From the NCBI GenBank assembly GCA_002839415.1, contig PGXZ01000002.1, positions 29,199 through 93,198 of the forward strand: a stretch of 64,000 nt of DNA, written 5' to 3'. The stretch is from Candidatus Saccharibacteria bacterium HGW-Saccharibacteria-1 (GTDB lineage: Bacteria > Patescibacteriota > Saccharimonadia > Saccharimonadales > Saccharimonadaceae). The notes beneath the pieces were generated by a model, which saw only the letters and a list, made by a program, of their open reading frames with translations, was not told the DNA's origin and searched no databases. The translations under genes were made by a program, and so were the position numbers. Numbering within the stretch: the first letter of the stretch is position 1; each line of letters opens with the position of its first letter. Below, piece by piece: positions 36,600 to 45,558 of this stretch.

Positions 36600-36654
36600 T
36601 GGTTATGAATTTCTGCTATAATATAAGTACAACCAACCAAAACAGGAGGGTCGC

Positions 36655-37026
36655 ATGATTACATCAATCAAAGTTACTGGAATTGCATACGAGGTCGATG
36701 AAACGACACGAAAGTACGTAGTTAAAAAGGTAGGGCGCCTAAGTCGTTATCTGCCAAAGCACGCCAGAAAAAGCGTTACGGCCGACGTTAAATTAACTCA
36801 AGTTGACCATGATTTTGGTAACAAATATCAGGCAGAAATTATATTGAATGTGCCCGGTAAAGTGATAACCGCCAAAGACTCTACCAGTAATATGTTAGCG
36901 GCTGTTGATATAGTCGACGCTAAAATTCAATCACAATTACGTGAATACAAGGAAATGACAGTTTCCCATATTGGCAAACGTGGAGTTATGGGCCGCTTTA
37001 AACGAAGCTTCGCCCGCGAATTATAG
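36655..37026 (+). CDS. hpf: Ribosome hibernation factor HPF (RaiA/YfiA family, short form)
   Basis: 123 aa. HPF binds the 30S decoding centre and stabilises idle ribosomes. The family layout is clear: 'ITSIKVTGIAYEVDETTRKYVVKKVGRLSRYL', 'KSVTADVKLTQVDHDFGNKYQAEIILNVPGKVITAKDSTSNMLAAVDIVDAKIQSQLREYK'. There is no long-form dimerisation domain. Start ATG 36655 has AGGAGGG. Placement before secA, with prfB further down, matches the hpf-secA-prfB order of Firmicutes. Confidence 0.93.
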   Translation: MITSIKVTGIAYEVDETTRKYVVKKVGRLSRYLPKHARKSVTADVKLTQVDHDFGNKYQAEIILNVPGKVITAKDSTSNMLAAVDIVDAKIQSQLREYKEMTVSHIGKRGVMGRFKRSFAREL

Positions 37027-37119
37027 ATAGTTGTTATCTTGTCTAATTAGTGTTTTCGCCGTATAATAAAACCCAGTATTTTATTTTAGAACTTTCGAAT
37101 AGGAGCGTGGTTTTTAGTT

Positions 37120-39741
37120 ATGGTGAACAAGAATAAGGTTCTAACCAAGGTATTTGGCGACCCACAGGTACGTCTATTAAAGGGATTACAGAAAAAAGTT
37201 ATTGCAATCAATGCTTTAACTGATAAATATAAAAGGTTTTCAAAGCCAGAGCTCAAGGCTCAAACTGAGGTTTTGAAAAAGAAACTACAGAAAAAAGGCG
37301 TTACTTTGGACGCGATTATGCCCGATGCTTTTGCATTAGTGCGCGAGGCTAGCGAGCGTGTGCTGGGCATGCGGCATTTTGACGTGCAATTGATTGGCGG
37401 CATTGCGCTACATGAAGGCAACGTGGCCGAAATGAAAACTGGTGAAGGTAAAACCTTGGTTGCTACTTTGCCGGTGTATTTGAATGCGCTAGAAGCTAAA
37501 GGTGTTCACGTTGTTACAGTAAATGACTACTTGGCGCAACGCGACGCTTGTTGGATGGGCGAATTGTATGATTTCTTAGGTTTAACAACTGGTATTATTA
37601 TTAACGACGCATCATTTTTGTTTGATCCAAAATATGAAAACGAAGATCACACTGACCCTCGCTTAAGGCATTTGCGTCCAGCGACTCGCAAAGAAGCTTA
37701 CGCGGCTGATATTACTTATGGTACGAATAACGAGTTTGGTTTCGATTATTTGCGCGACAATATGGTTAACGAAGTTGATTTGTTGCGTCAGCGTGATTTG
37801 AATTATGCGATCGTTGATGAAGTCGATAGCATCTTGATTGACGAGGCTAGGACTCCGCTGATTATTAGCGCGCCGGCTGCAGAAAATCCTGATAGCTATT
37901 ATCAGTTTGCCAAGATCGCGGCTAAATTAGTTCCCGAAGATTACATTATGGACGAAAAACATCGCACGGTGGCGTTAAGCGATGAAGGTACTGAAAAAGT
38001 ACAAAAATTACTAGGAATAAAGAATCTGTACAGCCCAGATTATGTTCGTTCGGTTTACCACATGGATCAAGCCTTGCGTGCACAAGCTCTATTTAGGCGC
38101 GACAAAGATTACGTCGTAACGAACGAAGGTGAAGTGATTATTGTTGATGAATTTACGGGTCGTTTAATGCAAGGCCGTCGTTATAACGAGGGTTTGCACC
38201 AAGCGATTGAAGCCAAAGAGGGCGTTCCGGTTCTTCAGGAAAGTATGACCTTAGCTACTGTTTCGTTTCAGAATTATTTCCGTTTATACAAGAAACTATC
38301 AGGAATGACGGGTACGGCGTTTACCGAGGCCGAAGAGTTTCAACAAATTTATAGCCTTGATGTTATTCAAATTCCATCGAATCGCCCAATTGCGCGTATC
38401 GACAAGCAAGATTTAATCTTTAAATCTGAAAAAGCTAAATTAAAGTCAGTCGCAAACGCGGTGGCCGAATATCATAAGCAGGGTCGACCAGTGTTGGTTG
38501 GTTCGGCTTCGATTGCTAAAAATGAGTTGATAGCGTCTTGGTTGGACGAGGCAAAAATACCTTATGAACTATTGAACGCCAAAAACAACGAACGTGAGGC
38601 CGCAATTATCGAAAAAGCCGGCGAAAAAGGTGCAATTACGCTTGCAACTAATATTGCTGGTCGTGGTACTGACATTAAATTAGGTGAAGGTGTTAAAGAG
38701 CTTGGTGGGCTAGTGGTCATTGGTTCTGAGCGACATGAATCACGTCGAATTGATAATCAGCTACGTGGACGCGGTGGACGACAGGGTGATCCAGGTGAAA
38801 CTCAATTCTACGTTTCAACCGAAGATGATTTGATGCGTATTTTCCAAGGTGAGCGAATTGCTGGTTTAATGGACAAACTAGGTCTCGATGAAGATACTCC
38901 GATTCAAAATAAAGCAGTGTCCAAAACACTTGAATCAGCTCAAAAACGCGTAGAGGGATTTAATTTTGATACTCGTAAAAACGTTGTTCAATATGACAAT
39001 GTCATAAACCGTCACCGTCGGGTTGTTTATACGATACGTCGCAAAATTCTAGAGGGCAGCGATATCAAGCCCGAGATCGAAATCTTGATCAAAGACAAAG
39101 TTCGAGAATTAACATTGTTACCTGCAAAAAACAACAAGAATTTTGCGGATTCGTTTGAAACGATCTTTCCACTCCCCGAGGATAAAATTAAACTAATCGG
39201 TGACGAGAAGAGAGACAAAGCGCGCTTGGAGCTTGCACAAAAGGAAGTTGCAAAGCTATATAAAGAAAAAGAGGCCGAGCTTGAAACTGATATAATCCGC
39301 AAAATTGAACGAGAAGTTTATTTGCAGGTGCTTGATACGCTTTGGATGCAACACCTAGAGAATATGCAACATCTTCGTGAGGGTATTCACTGGCGAAGTG
39401 TTGGTCAACGCGACCCATTAGTGGAATATCGAAGTGAATCACAAAACTTGTTTAGCAGTTTACAGGCGACTTTACGCGATGAAGTATTGCGCGCAATTAT
39501 GCACGTACATCGTACTGACATTATTGCCAAAAGCAATGAAGAATACGAAACGGAGCTAACACGCCTAGCTGAAAATGCAGTTGAAAAAGGTGTAAACGAA
39601 ATTACTGGTGGTGAGGAAAATCGAGACCATGATTTCAAGGTAGCTAAAAAGACTTTAGTTCAAACTGCAAACCAAAAAAAGAATCAATCACGCAAGAAAA
39701 AGAAGTCTCAGCGTCAAAATCGCAAAAATAATCGCAAATAA
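37120..39741 (+). CDS. secA: Preprotein translocase ATPase SecA
   Basis: 873 aa. This motor drives secretory proteins through SecYEG. Walker A 'MKTGEGKTLVA', DEVDSILIDEARTPLI and 'TNIAGRGTDIKLG' (motor domain 2) are intact, as are the helical scaffold and wing domains ('GMTGTAFTEAEEFQQIY', 'YRSESQNLFSSL'). A modest insertion follows 'GLTTGIIIND'. The C-terminal zinc-binding (Cys-rich) linker of many SecA proteins is absent, replaced by a Lys/Asn-rich basic tail. The ribosome binding site is AGGAG, spaced somewhat far from ATG. Confidence 0.98.
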   Translation: MVNKNKVLTKVFGDPQVRLLKGLQKKVIAINALTDKYKRFSKPELKAQTEVLKKKLQKKGVTLDAIMPDAFALVREASERVLGMRHFDVQLIGGIALHEGNVAEMKTGEGKTLVATLPVYLNALEAKGVHVVTVNDYLAQRDACWMGELYDFLGLTTGIIINDASFLFDPKYENEDHTDPRLRHLRPATRKEAYAADITYGTNNEFGFDYLRDNMVNEVDLLRQRDLNYAIVDEVDSILIDEARTPLIISAPAAENPDSYYQFAKIAAKLVPEDYIMDEKHRTVALSDEGTEKVQKLLGIKNLYSPDYVRSVYHMDQALRAQALFRRDKDYVVTNEGEVIIVDEFTGRLMQGRRYNEGLHQAIEAKEGVPVLQESMTLATVSFQNYFRLYKKLSGMTGTAFTEAEEFQQIYSLDVIQIPSNRPIARIDKQDLIFKSEKAKLKSVANAVAEYHKQGRPVLVGSASIAKNELIASWLDEAKIPYELLNAKNNEREAAIIEKAGEKGAITLATNIAGRGTDIKLGEGVKELGGLVVIGSERHESRRIDNQLRGRGGRQGDPGETQFYVSTEDDLMRIFQGERIAGLMDKLGLDEDTPIQNKAVSKTLESAQKRVEGFNFDTRKNVVQYDNVINRHRRVVYTIRRKILEGSDIKPEIEILIKDKVRELTLLPAKNNKNFADSFETIFPLPEDKIKLIGDEKRDKARLELAQKEVAKLYKEKEAELETDIIRKIEREVYLQVLDTLWMQHLENMQHLREGIHWRSVGQRDPLVEYRSESQNLFSSLQATLRDEVLRAIMHVHRTDIIAKSNEEYETELTRLAENAVEKGVNEITGGEENRDHDFKVAKKTLVQTANQKKNQSRKKKKSQRQNRKNNRK

Positions 39742-39765
39742 CGGGTTGGCAGAAGGAAGATAACA

Positions 39766-41046
39766 ATGAATCATACCATCGAAGAGATGCGATTAAAAAA
39801 TGGCGCCCGTGGCTTACTGATAGATGTGCCGGATGCTACAACGATGAGTATGCAATTTCATTTTCGTGCAGGCAATCGCTATGCTAAATCAAAGGATATC
39901 GAGCAGGTCGCACATATAATGGAGCACATGGCGTTTGGCGCGAATGCTCGTTTTAAAAACGAGTCAGATTTTGAATTCGAATTTACTAAAAACGGCGCAT
40001 ATCGCAATGCATATACTAGTGATTTATCAATGGTCTACGAAGCGGACTGTGCTGATTTTGAATGGGATAGGATTCTTGACTTACAAAAATTAGCAATTTG
40101 TCAGCCAAGATTTAATGAAGCCGAGTTAAATGCCGAAAAAGGCAATGTTCGCAGTGAATTGACCAATTACCTAAATGATCATCATCGTATATTGTGGCCA
40201 AGGGTTCAGCAGTTACTTGGAGAGGATGTGCTAACCTACAAGCAATCATTGCCTACGATTAGCGCCGTAACGTTAGCCGATGTCCGCGAGCACCACAGAC
40301 GCACTCATACGACGCGTAACATGCGTTTTGTTGTAGCGGGTAAGCTTCATGGGCGGAAAGCCGAGATTAAGCGACAACTTGAAGATTTTCAGCTGGCCGA
40401 AGGCGAGCGCTTTGAGATCCCCAAGGATGAGCTTAAAAAAGCCGGCCCATGTATTATTCGCCGTAAAAGTGCAACTAATTTAACTTTTGGGCTTTTTATG
40501 GCCGTTCCCTGGGAGCTGAACGACGAAGACTTAGATGCGATGCATTACCTGAATCATATTTTGACAGGTACTATGCACTCACGTATTTTTGGTGCAGCTC
40601 GAAGCAAGGGTTTGGCGTACAATGTTAGCGCCTATACGGCGACTGGTTTTTACGACAGCGGTTGGGATATTACTGGCCAAGTAAATCACGAGGCGGCGGG
40701 TGACTTATTTGATATCATTACGCGTGAAGTCGATTGTGTATTGAATGGCAAAATCAAAGAGTCCGAATTAAACGCTGCAAAATCATTTGCACTTGGTCGT
40801 TACCAGATGGGTGCTCAGACTGTTTCGCAAATTAGCGGATTTTATACGGGGCGATATTTCGCTGACGGCTTTATAAAAGATTATTACAAAGTTCCCGAGA
40901 TGATTAAGAACGTTACTATGGAACGTATGGTAACGACCGCACGAAGCTTTATAAACGAAGATAAGTGGGTTCTTGCCGCAGTCAGCAATGGCGAAAAGCA
41001 TGATCTGGTAAAACTAAACGAAAAAGTAGAAACATTATTTAAATAG
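39766..41046 (+). CDS. M16-family zinc metallopeptidase
   Basis: 426 aa. The inverted zinc motif HxxEH is present as 'VAHIMEHMAFGANARFKNESDFEFEFTKNGAYRNAYTS', with the distal Glu expected in 'LNAEKGNVRSEL'. The second, non-catalytic M16 half follows ('SRIFGAARSKGLAYNVSAYTATGFYDSG', the R/Y substrate-tail motif). Such processing peptidases degrade or trim peptides; localisation here seems cytoplasmic since no signal is seen. It lies 24 nt after secA. Confidence 0.9.
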   Translation: MNHTIEEMRLKNGARGLLIDVPDATTMSMQFHFRAGNRYAKSKDIEQVAHIMEHMAFGANARFKNESDFEFEFTKNGAYRNAYTSDLSMVYEADCADFEWDRILDLQKLAICQPRFNEAELNAEKGNVRSELTNYLNDHHRILWPRVQQLLGEDVLTYKQSLPTISAVTLADVREHHRRTHTTRNMRFVVAGKLHGRKAEIKRQLEDFQLAEGERFEIPKDELKKAGPCIIRRKSATNLTFGLFMAVPWELNDEDLDAMHYLNHILTGTMHSRIFGAARSKGLAYNVSAYTATGFYDSGWDITGQVNHEAAGDLFDIITREVDCVLNGKIKESELNAAKSFALGRYQMGAQTVSQISGFYTGRYFADGFIKDYYKVPEMIKNVTMERMVTTARSFINEDKWVLAAVSNGEKHDLVKLNEKVETLFK

Positions 41047-41061
41047 AGGTAATATTGTAGT

Positions 41062-42360
41062 ATGAATATCGCAATTGCTGGATACGGAATAGAGGGCGAA
41101 TCAAACTATAAATATTGGTCAAGTGATAAAAACAATCACATAACGATTTTTAATGAAGTTCAGCCAGAGCGTGAATTGCCGGTTGATAGCAATGCCGTAA
41201 TTGGCGAGAATGCTTTTGAAAAGATGAACGGCTTTGATTTGGTTGTTCGTACAGCCGGATTGGCGCCGCGTAAAATTATAACTGACGGTAAAATTTGGTC
41301 GGCGACTAATGAGTTTTTTGCAAAATGCCCCGCAAAAATAATTGGCGTAACTGGTACAAAGGGTAAGGGGACGACTGCCAGTTTGATTGCTAGTATTTTT
41401 GAGGCAGCCGGCAAAAAAGTCTGGCTACTCGGAAATATTGGCGTGCCATCGCTCGATTCGTTACCGATTATTCAGCCTGATGATATTGTGGTGTACGAGA
41501 TGTCTAGCTTTCAGCTTTGGGATTTAGAACGTTCACCTCATGTTGCTGTTGTGTTGTTGATCGAGCCTGACCATTTAAATGTCCACGATGATTTTGATGA
41601 CTATGTTAAGGCTAAGTCTAATATTAGGAAATATCAAAAAGCAGGTGATCTGTGTATTTTTAATCCGACAAATAAATATTCAGCCCAAATTGCGAAGACT
41701 TCTAACTTAGGTGAGGCCGTTCGTTACGGAATTAAGGCCGACGGCGGTGTTTACGAAAAGGATAATAGTTTTTATCAATCTGAATACAAAATTTGTTCAA
41801 CATTAGCACTTCAGCTAATTGGTCAGCACAATATTGAAAATGCTTGTGCAGCCATAACTGTCGCAAAATTCTTTGAATTAACAGATGATGAAATTGAATC
41901 TGGGTTGCAAAGATTCAAAGGCTTACCGCACAGAATCGAGTTTGTCCGTGATTTGAACGGTGTTTTATATTATAATGACAGTTTTTCGTCGGCCCCATCA
42001 GCTACGATTGCCGCTATGAAATCTTTCGATAAACCTGAAATCGTCGTTCTGGGCGGTGTAGACAAGGGGGCTGATTTTTCGGTTCTAGCGACGGAAATTA
42101 AAAACCGCGATAATATTAAAAAGGTAATTGTGATTGGCGAAATTGGGCAAAAATTAGCCAAAATATTAAAAGATGTAAATTCAGGTTTAGATATTGAAGT
42201 GTCGAATGCTAAGTCGTTACGGCTAATTATTGAGCAAATTCAATTAAGCGTATTACCAGGTGATGTTGTGCTATTCAGCCCAGCCTGTGCAAGTTTTGAT
42301 ATGTTTAAAAACTTTTATGATCGAGGTGATCAATTTAGAGAGATCGTTAATAACTTGTGA
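41062..42360 (+). CDS. MurD-type Mur ligase (probably UDP-MurNAc-L-Ala--L-Glu ligase, MurD2-like)
   Basis: 432 aa. An N-terminal Rossmann-like domain ('MNIAIAGYGIEGESNYKY') is followed by the ATP site 'GVTGTKGKGTTASLIA' near residues 95-110. The Mur ligase core has 'VYEMSSFQLWDLERSPHVAVVLLIEPDHLNVHDDFDDYVKAK' and the C-terminal 'NDSFSSAPSATIAAMKSFDKPEIVVLGGVDKGADF'. It adds glutamate to UDP-MurNAc-L-Ala. Overlap with a MurL-type epimerase suggests it uses L-Glu, as MurD2 does. That assignment is inference, and classical D-Glu-adding MurD is the alternative. Confidence 0.85.
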   Translation: MNIAIAGYGIEGESNYKYWSSDKNNHITIFNEVQPERELPVDSNAVIGENAFEKMNGFDLVVRTAGLAPRKIITDGKIWSATNEFFAKCPAKIIGVTGTKGKGTTASLIASIFEAAGKKVWLLGNIGVPSLDSLPIIQPDDIVVYEMSSFQLWDLERSPHVAVVLLIEPDHLNVHDDFDDYVKAKSNIRKYQKAGDLCIFNPTNKYSAQIAKTSNLGEAVRYGIKADGGVYEKDNSFYQSEYKICSTLALQLIGQHNIENACAAITVAKFFELTDDEIESGLQRFKGLPHRIEFVRDLNGVLYYNDSFSSAPSATIAAMKSFDKPEIVVLGGVDKGADFSVLATEIKNRDNIKKVIVIGEIGQKLAKILKDVNSGLDIEVSNAKSLRLIIEQIQLSVLPGDVVLFSPACASFDMFKNFYDRGDQFREIVNNL

Positions 42361-43634
42361 ATCGATTCATTTTCAAATCATATTTTTTCGATCAGGCTAG
42401 TAAAACGGCCAGTTTTAATTACGCATTTGAAGACGGCAGGGCCTTTACTGAGAAAGTTGCATTTAAATTAACAGATAATCATAATTACAACCGTGAAACT
42501 CTTGATAGAGCGTTATTTTTATCGTTTATGCTAGTCGGTGTGTCATACTACAAGACTTTTCCTTCAGAAGATGTGTTAATTGATTTTCCGATTGATAAAT
42601 GGCAGGTTAATTTTTTTAATAAAGTTTATCAAGAGGGCTTGGGTCAATTTGCTTATGAGAATGGCTTGAAAAAGGATGATTTGGCGCATTTTGAGGCAAA
42701 CGCAGAATATTCAACAGTCATGGCGCCTAATTACACTGGTTCGGGTACTTTAGCTCTTCAAAGTGGCGGCAAAGACTCTTTATTGACAGCGTCACTTTTG
42801 AAAAGCAAAAGTATTGATTTTGCGGCTTGGTACCTATCGAGCGGTGAAGATTATCCGTCATTATTAGAATTTGTTAGCCCTGAACTGATTATTAGCAATC
42901 GTTTGATTGACCGCAACAATTTAAACCAGGCGCTAGGTGACGGGGCATTAAATGGCCACGTGCCAATAACTTATATTGTTCAAAGTTTCGCTGTTATTCA
43001 AGCGATTCTAATGGGCAAATCGGATATCTTAGTCTCGATAGCTCACGAGGGCGAAGAGCCGCATCACTTTATAGGTGACTTATTAGTTTCGCATCAATGG
43101 TCAAAAACTTGGTTTGCCGAAGAAATGTTTGCTAGCTATGTTGCGCGCTACATTTCGCCAAATATCCGAATCGGATCACCGCTGAGATGCTATAGTGAGC
43201 TACGCGTGGCCGAGTTGTTTGTTGAAAACTCATGGAAACTATATGGCTATAAATTTAGTTCTTGTAACGTTTATAATTATCGTCAAGGGGCTAATAACAA
43301 GACGCTTGGTTGGTGTGGTGATTGTCCAAAATGTGTAAACTCTTATTTGCTATTTGCACCTTTTTTGCCAAAAAATAAACTTTGTAAATTATTTGGTGGC
43401 GTAGATTTGTTCGCGCGGAACGATTTAATTGACACATTCAAGGGTTTACTTGGGGTTGATGGATTTACAAAGCCTTTTGAGTGTATTGGAGAGGTCGACG
43501 AGCTAAGAGTAGCTTATCATATGGCGATCAAAAAATATGATTATCAAAAACTGCCGTTTAAAGTGCCTGAGTCAAATTTTGATTACAAACTGCTGTACCA
43601 AGCTCAAAATTGGGCCCCTAAAGTGTTACAATAG
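42357..43634 (+). CDS. murL: MurL-type UDP-MurNAc-L-Ala-L-Glu epimerase
   Basis: 425 aa. MurL epimerises the terminal L-Glu of UDP-MurNAc-L-Ala-L-Glu to D-Glu in an ATP-dependent reaction and replaces glutamate racemase plus classical MurD. The protein has a PP-loop-like 'LQSGGKDSLLTASLL' near residue 135, 'SIAHEGEEPHHFIGDLLVSHQWSKTWF', and a Cys cluster 'LGWCGDCPKCVNSYLLFAPF' near 317, which together fit the family. The GTG start overlaps the ligase stop (GTGA), so translation is coupled. Identification is by motif memory, not a database match. Confidence 0.75.
   Translation: MNRFIFKSYFFDQASKTASFNYAFEDGRAFTEKVAFKLTDNHNYNRETLDRALFLSFMLVGVSYYKTFPSEDVLIDFPIDKWQVNFFNKVYQEGLGQFAYENGLKKDDLAHFEANAEYSTVMAPNYTGSGTLALQSGGKDSLLTASLLKSKSIDFAAWYLSSGEDYPSLLEFVSPELIISNRLIDRNNLNQALGDGALNGHVPITYIVQSFAVIQAILMGKSDILVSIAHEGEEPHHFIGDLLVSHQWSKTWFAEEMFASYVARYISPNIRIGSPLRCYSELRVAELFVENSWKLYGYKFSSCNVYNYRQGANNKTLGWCGDCPKCVNSYLLFAPFLPKNKLCKLFGGVDLFARNDLIDTFKGLLGVDGFTKPFECIGEVDELRVAYHMAIKKYDYQKLPFKVPESNFDYKLLYQAQNWAPKVLQ
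43627..43632 (+). promoter_or_regulatory. -10 box of prfB
   Basis: TACAAT, inside the end of the MurL gene, ends 7 nt before the prfB ATG. Confidence 0.5.
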
Positions 43635-43639
43635 ATTTA

Positions 43640-44719
43640 ATGCAGCCACTTACAAAAAGATTAACTAATTTATTATCCGAAATTGATGCGGCGTTTTTAC
43701 GTTTGCAGATTACAAAAAAACAAGATGAGCTTGCAGAATTGAACGTGCAACTGTCATCGTCCGAAATTTGGAATAACCCCGTAAACGCTCAAGAGGTGAA
43801 TAAAAAGTTTTCAGCACTTTCAGCTATGGTAGAGCCATGGATAACATTAAAATTCCAAGTAACTGATATGGTCGAGCTAATGCAGCTTGGTGACGACAGC
43901 TTAATGGCTGAATTTGAGCAGCAAGTGAACGCTTTTGAGGCGGAGTTTAGTAAACTTCGCAAAGACCTTTTATTCAACGGTGAATACGACAATCACAATG
44001 CAATCATCAGGCTAAGTGCTGGTGTTGGTGGTACGGATGCTCAGGATTGGACCGAGATGCTAGAGCGAATGTATTTACGTTGGGCGACTAAATCTGATAT
44101 GAAATCCGAAATTATTGAACGCTCGGTCGCTGAAGAGGCGGGGATTAAATCAAGTGTAATAGAAATCACTGGACTAAACGCCTATGGGCGGCTTAGGGGT
44201 GAACATGGTGTTCATCGTTTAGTGCGCCTAAGCCCGTTTAATAGCGATAACCTGCGTCAGACGAGTTTTGCGCTAGTCGAGGTCTTGCCGCAAATCGATA
44301 CCCCAGATGAAGTCCAAATTGACGACAAAGATATCAAGGTTGACGTATATCGTTCGGGCGGCAAGGGTGGCCAATCTGTTAATACGACCGACAGCGCTGT
44401 TCGTGTAACTCATATTCCAACTGGAATTGTTGTGGCGATTCAAAATGAGCGTTCGCAGCTTCAGAATCGTGAAATGGCAATGAAAATTTTACGGTCCAAG
44501 CTAATTCAGCTGCAGCTTGAACAACACGCTTCAAACGTTTCTGAATTGCATGCTGGCGAATCAGCTAATTGGGGCTCGCAGATTAGAAATTATGTCTTGC
44601 ATCCGTATACCATAGTCAAAGATACGCGCACTAAGCACGAGAATCAAAATGCTCAAGGAGTACTTGATGGCGACATTGATGAGTTTTCCGAAGCGTACTT
44701 GGAATCACTTCAGCAATAA
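43640..44719 (+). CDS. prfB: Peptide chain release factor 2
   Basis: 359 aa. RF2 terminates at UAA/UGA. The recognition tripeptide SPF is in 'HRLVRLSPFNSDNLRQTSFA', and the GGQ loop is '[20 protein letters not shown]'. The gene is one continuous frame from ATG, so it lacks the programmed frameshift that regulates prfB in many bacteria. Presence of RF2, and TGA stops elsewhere in the window, argue against UGA recoding as in Gracilibacteria. Confidence 0.97.
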   Translation: MQPLTKRLTNLLSEIDAAFLRLQITKKQDELAELNVQLSSSEIWNNPVNAQEVNKKFSALSAMVEPWITLKFQVTDMVELMQLGDDSLMAEFEQQVNAFEAEFSKLRKDLLFNGEYDNHNAIIRLSAGVGGTDAQDWTEMLERMYLRWATKSDMKSEIIERSVAEEAGIKSSVIEITGLNAYGRLRGEHGVHRLVRLSPFNSDNLRQTSFALVEVLPQIDTPDEVQIDDKDIKVDVYRSGGKGGQSVNTTDSAVRVTHIPTGIVVAIQNERSQLQNREMAMKILRSKLIQLQLEQHASNVSELHAGESANWGSQIRNYVLHPYTIVKDTRTKHENQNAQGVLDGDIDEFSEAYLESLQQ

Positions 44720-44725
44720 CAAAGT

Positions 44726-45457
44726 TTATTTAACTTCCGTTCCGCCCCATTCAACAACCGTAAAGCCTTTTCGCTCAAATGAACTGATTGTTTGTGGTTT
44801 GATTTGCTGATATTTGTCAACTGCTTTATAAACCATAAATACGCGCAATATCGAATCAGGAGCAGGCGAGATTGATAATTTTGCGCCGTCGGTATAGTCT
44901 TTGCCGGCAAAATGGATTAAATTATATTTATTGTTTTCCATTTTAGGCAACCAAAATACTATCATTTCGTTATATTCTTTGGCGGTTAACCCTAAGTCTT
45001 TTAATGTTTTTTGTAAAAAAGATTTTGTGTCATAACCTGTTACGACAAAACCTGTGTCGAACTTTGAATAGTCAGTTTTCGATTTACCCTCCCAGAATAA
45101 ATAACTATATGCAAGTCCATCAGCGTGATTAATTAAACTACCATCGGTTTTGGCGGTAACATCCCAGCCATTTAATGTTTTATTGTAGTCTGGATATGTT
45201 GACGTTAGCTTTCCGTCATAAAATAGTTTAACGCTAACATCTTCTGTCTTAGTTGGGTATAGATAAATCACTGGCTTCATTATCGTTATCGAACCATCAT
45301 CAGGTCTAGACTCAGTATATTCTTCGGAAGTATTCTCGATATAAACTTGGTATGCAAACACACTTCCAGACACCAAAAACAATATCGCCAAGATAAAAGT
45401 AAAGATTAAAGCCGTTCTTTTAATATTTTTCTTTGTCTTTTTGTTAGATTTAGGCAT
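44726..45457 (-). CDS. Membrane-anchored protein of unknown function with a 'KPVIYLYP' domain
   Basis: 243 aa. The track start (45583) would overlap ftsE; ATG 45457 has AGAGGAAATA and gives a normal basic N-terminus and one transmembrane helix (about 15-38). The exported domain has 'IMKPVIYLYPTKTEDVSVKLFYDGKLTSTYPDYNKTLNGWDV', 'YSYLFWEGKS' and 'EMIVFWLPKMENNKYNLIHFAG'. I have a memory of similar uncharacterised Gram-positive proteins with KPVIYLYP but no known function. It ends with 'GFTVVEWGGTEVK'. Promoter TATACT lies upstream; the gene is divergent from ftsE. Confidence 0.8.
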   Translation of the reverse strand: MPKSNKKTKKNIKRTALIFTFILAILFLVSGSVFAYQVYIENTSEEYTESRPDDGSITIMKPVIYLYPTKTEDVSVKLFYDGKLTSTYPDYNKTLNGWDVTAKTDGSLINHADGLAYSYLFWEGKSKTDYSKFDTGFVVTGYDTKSFLQKTLKDLGLTAKEYNEMIVFWLPKMENNKYNLIHFAGKDYTDGAKLSISPAPDSILRVFMVYKAVDKYQQIKPQTISSFERKGFTVVEWGGTEVK

Positions 45458-45543
45458 TATTTCCTCTAAACTTTTATATTTATTTTTAAAGTATAGCACT
45501 TTTATTATCTTTTTTTCATTTTTATTGATAATGCTTGTTATGT

Positions 45544-45549
45544 TATAAT
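45544..45549 (+). promoter_or_regulatory. -10 box of ftsEX
   Basis: TATAAT ends 9 nt before the ftsE ATG; no ribosome binding site is visible. Confidence 0.6.
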
Positions 45550-45558
45550 TATCATTGA

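Noticed and set aside
43640-43760. Programmed frameshift in prfB
   Set aside because: The RF2 frame is open from ATG to the end; no early stop or slippery CTT-TGA motif.
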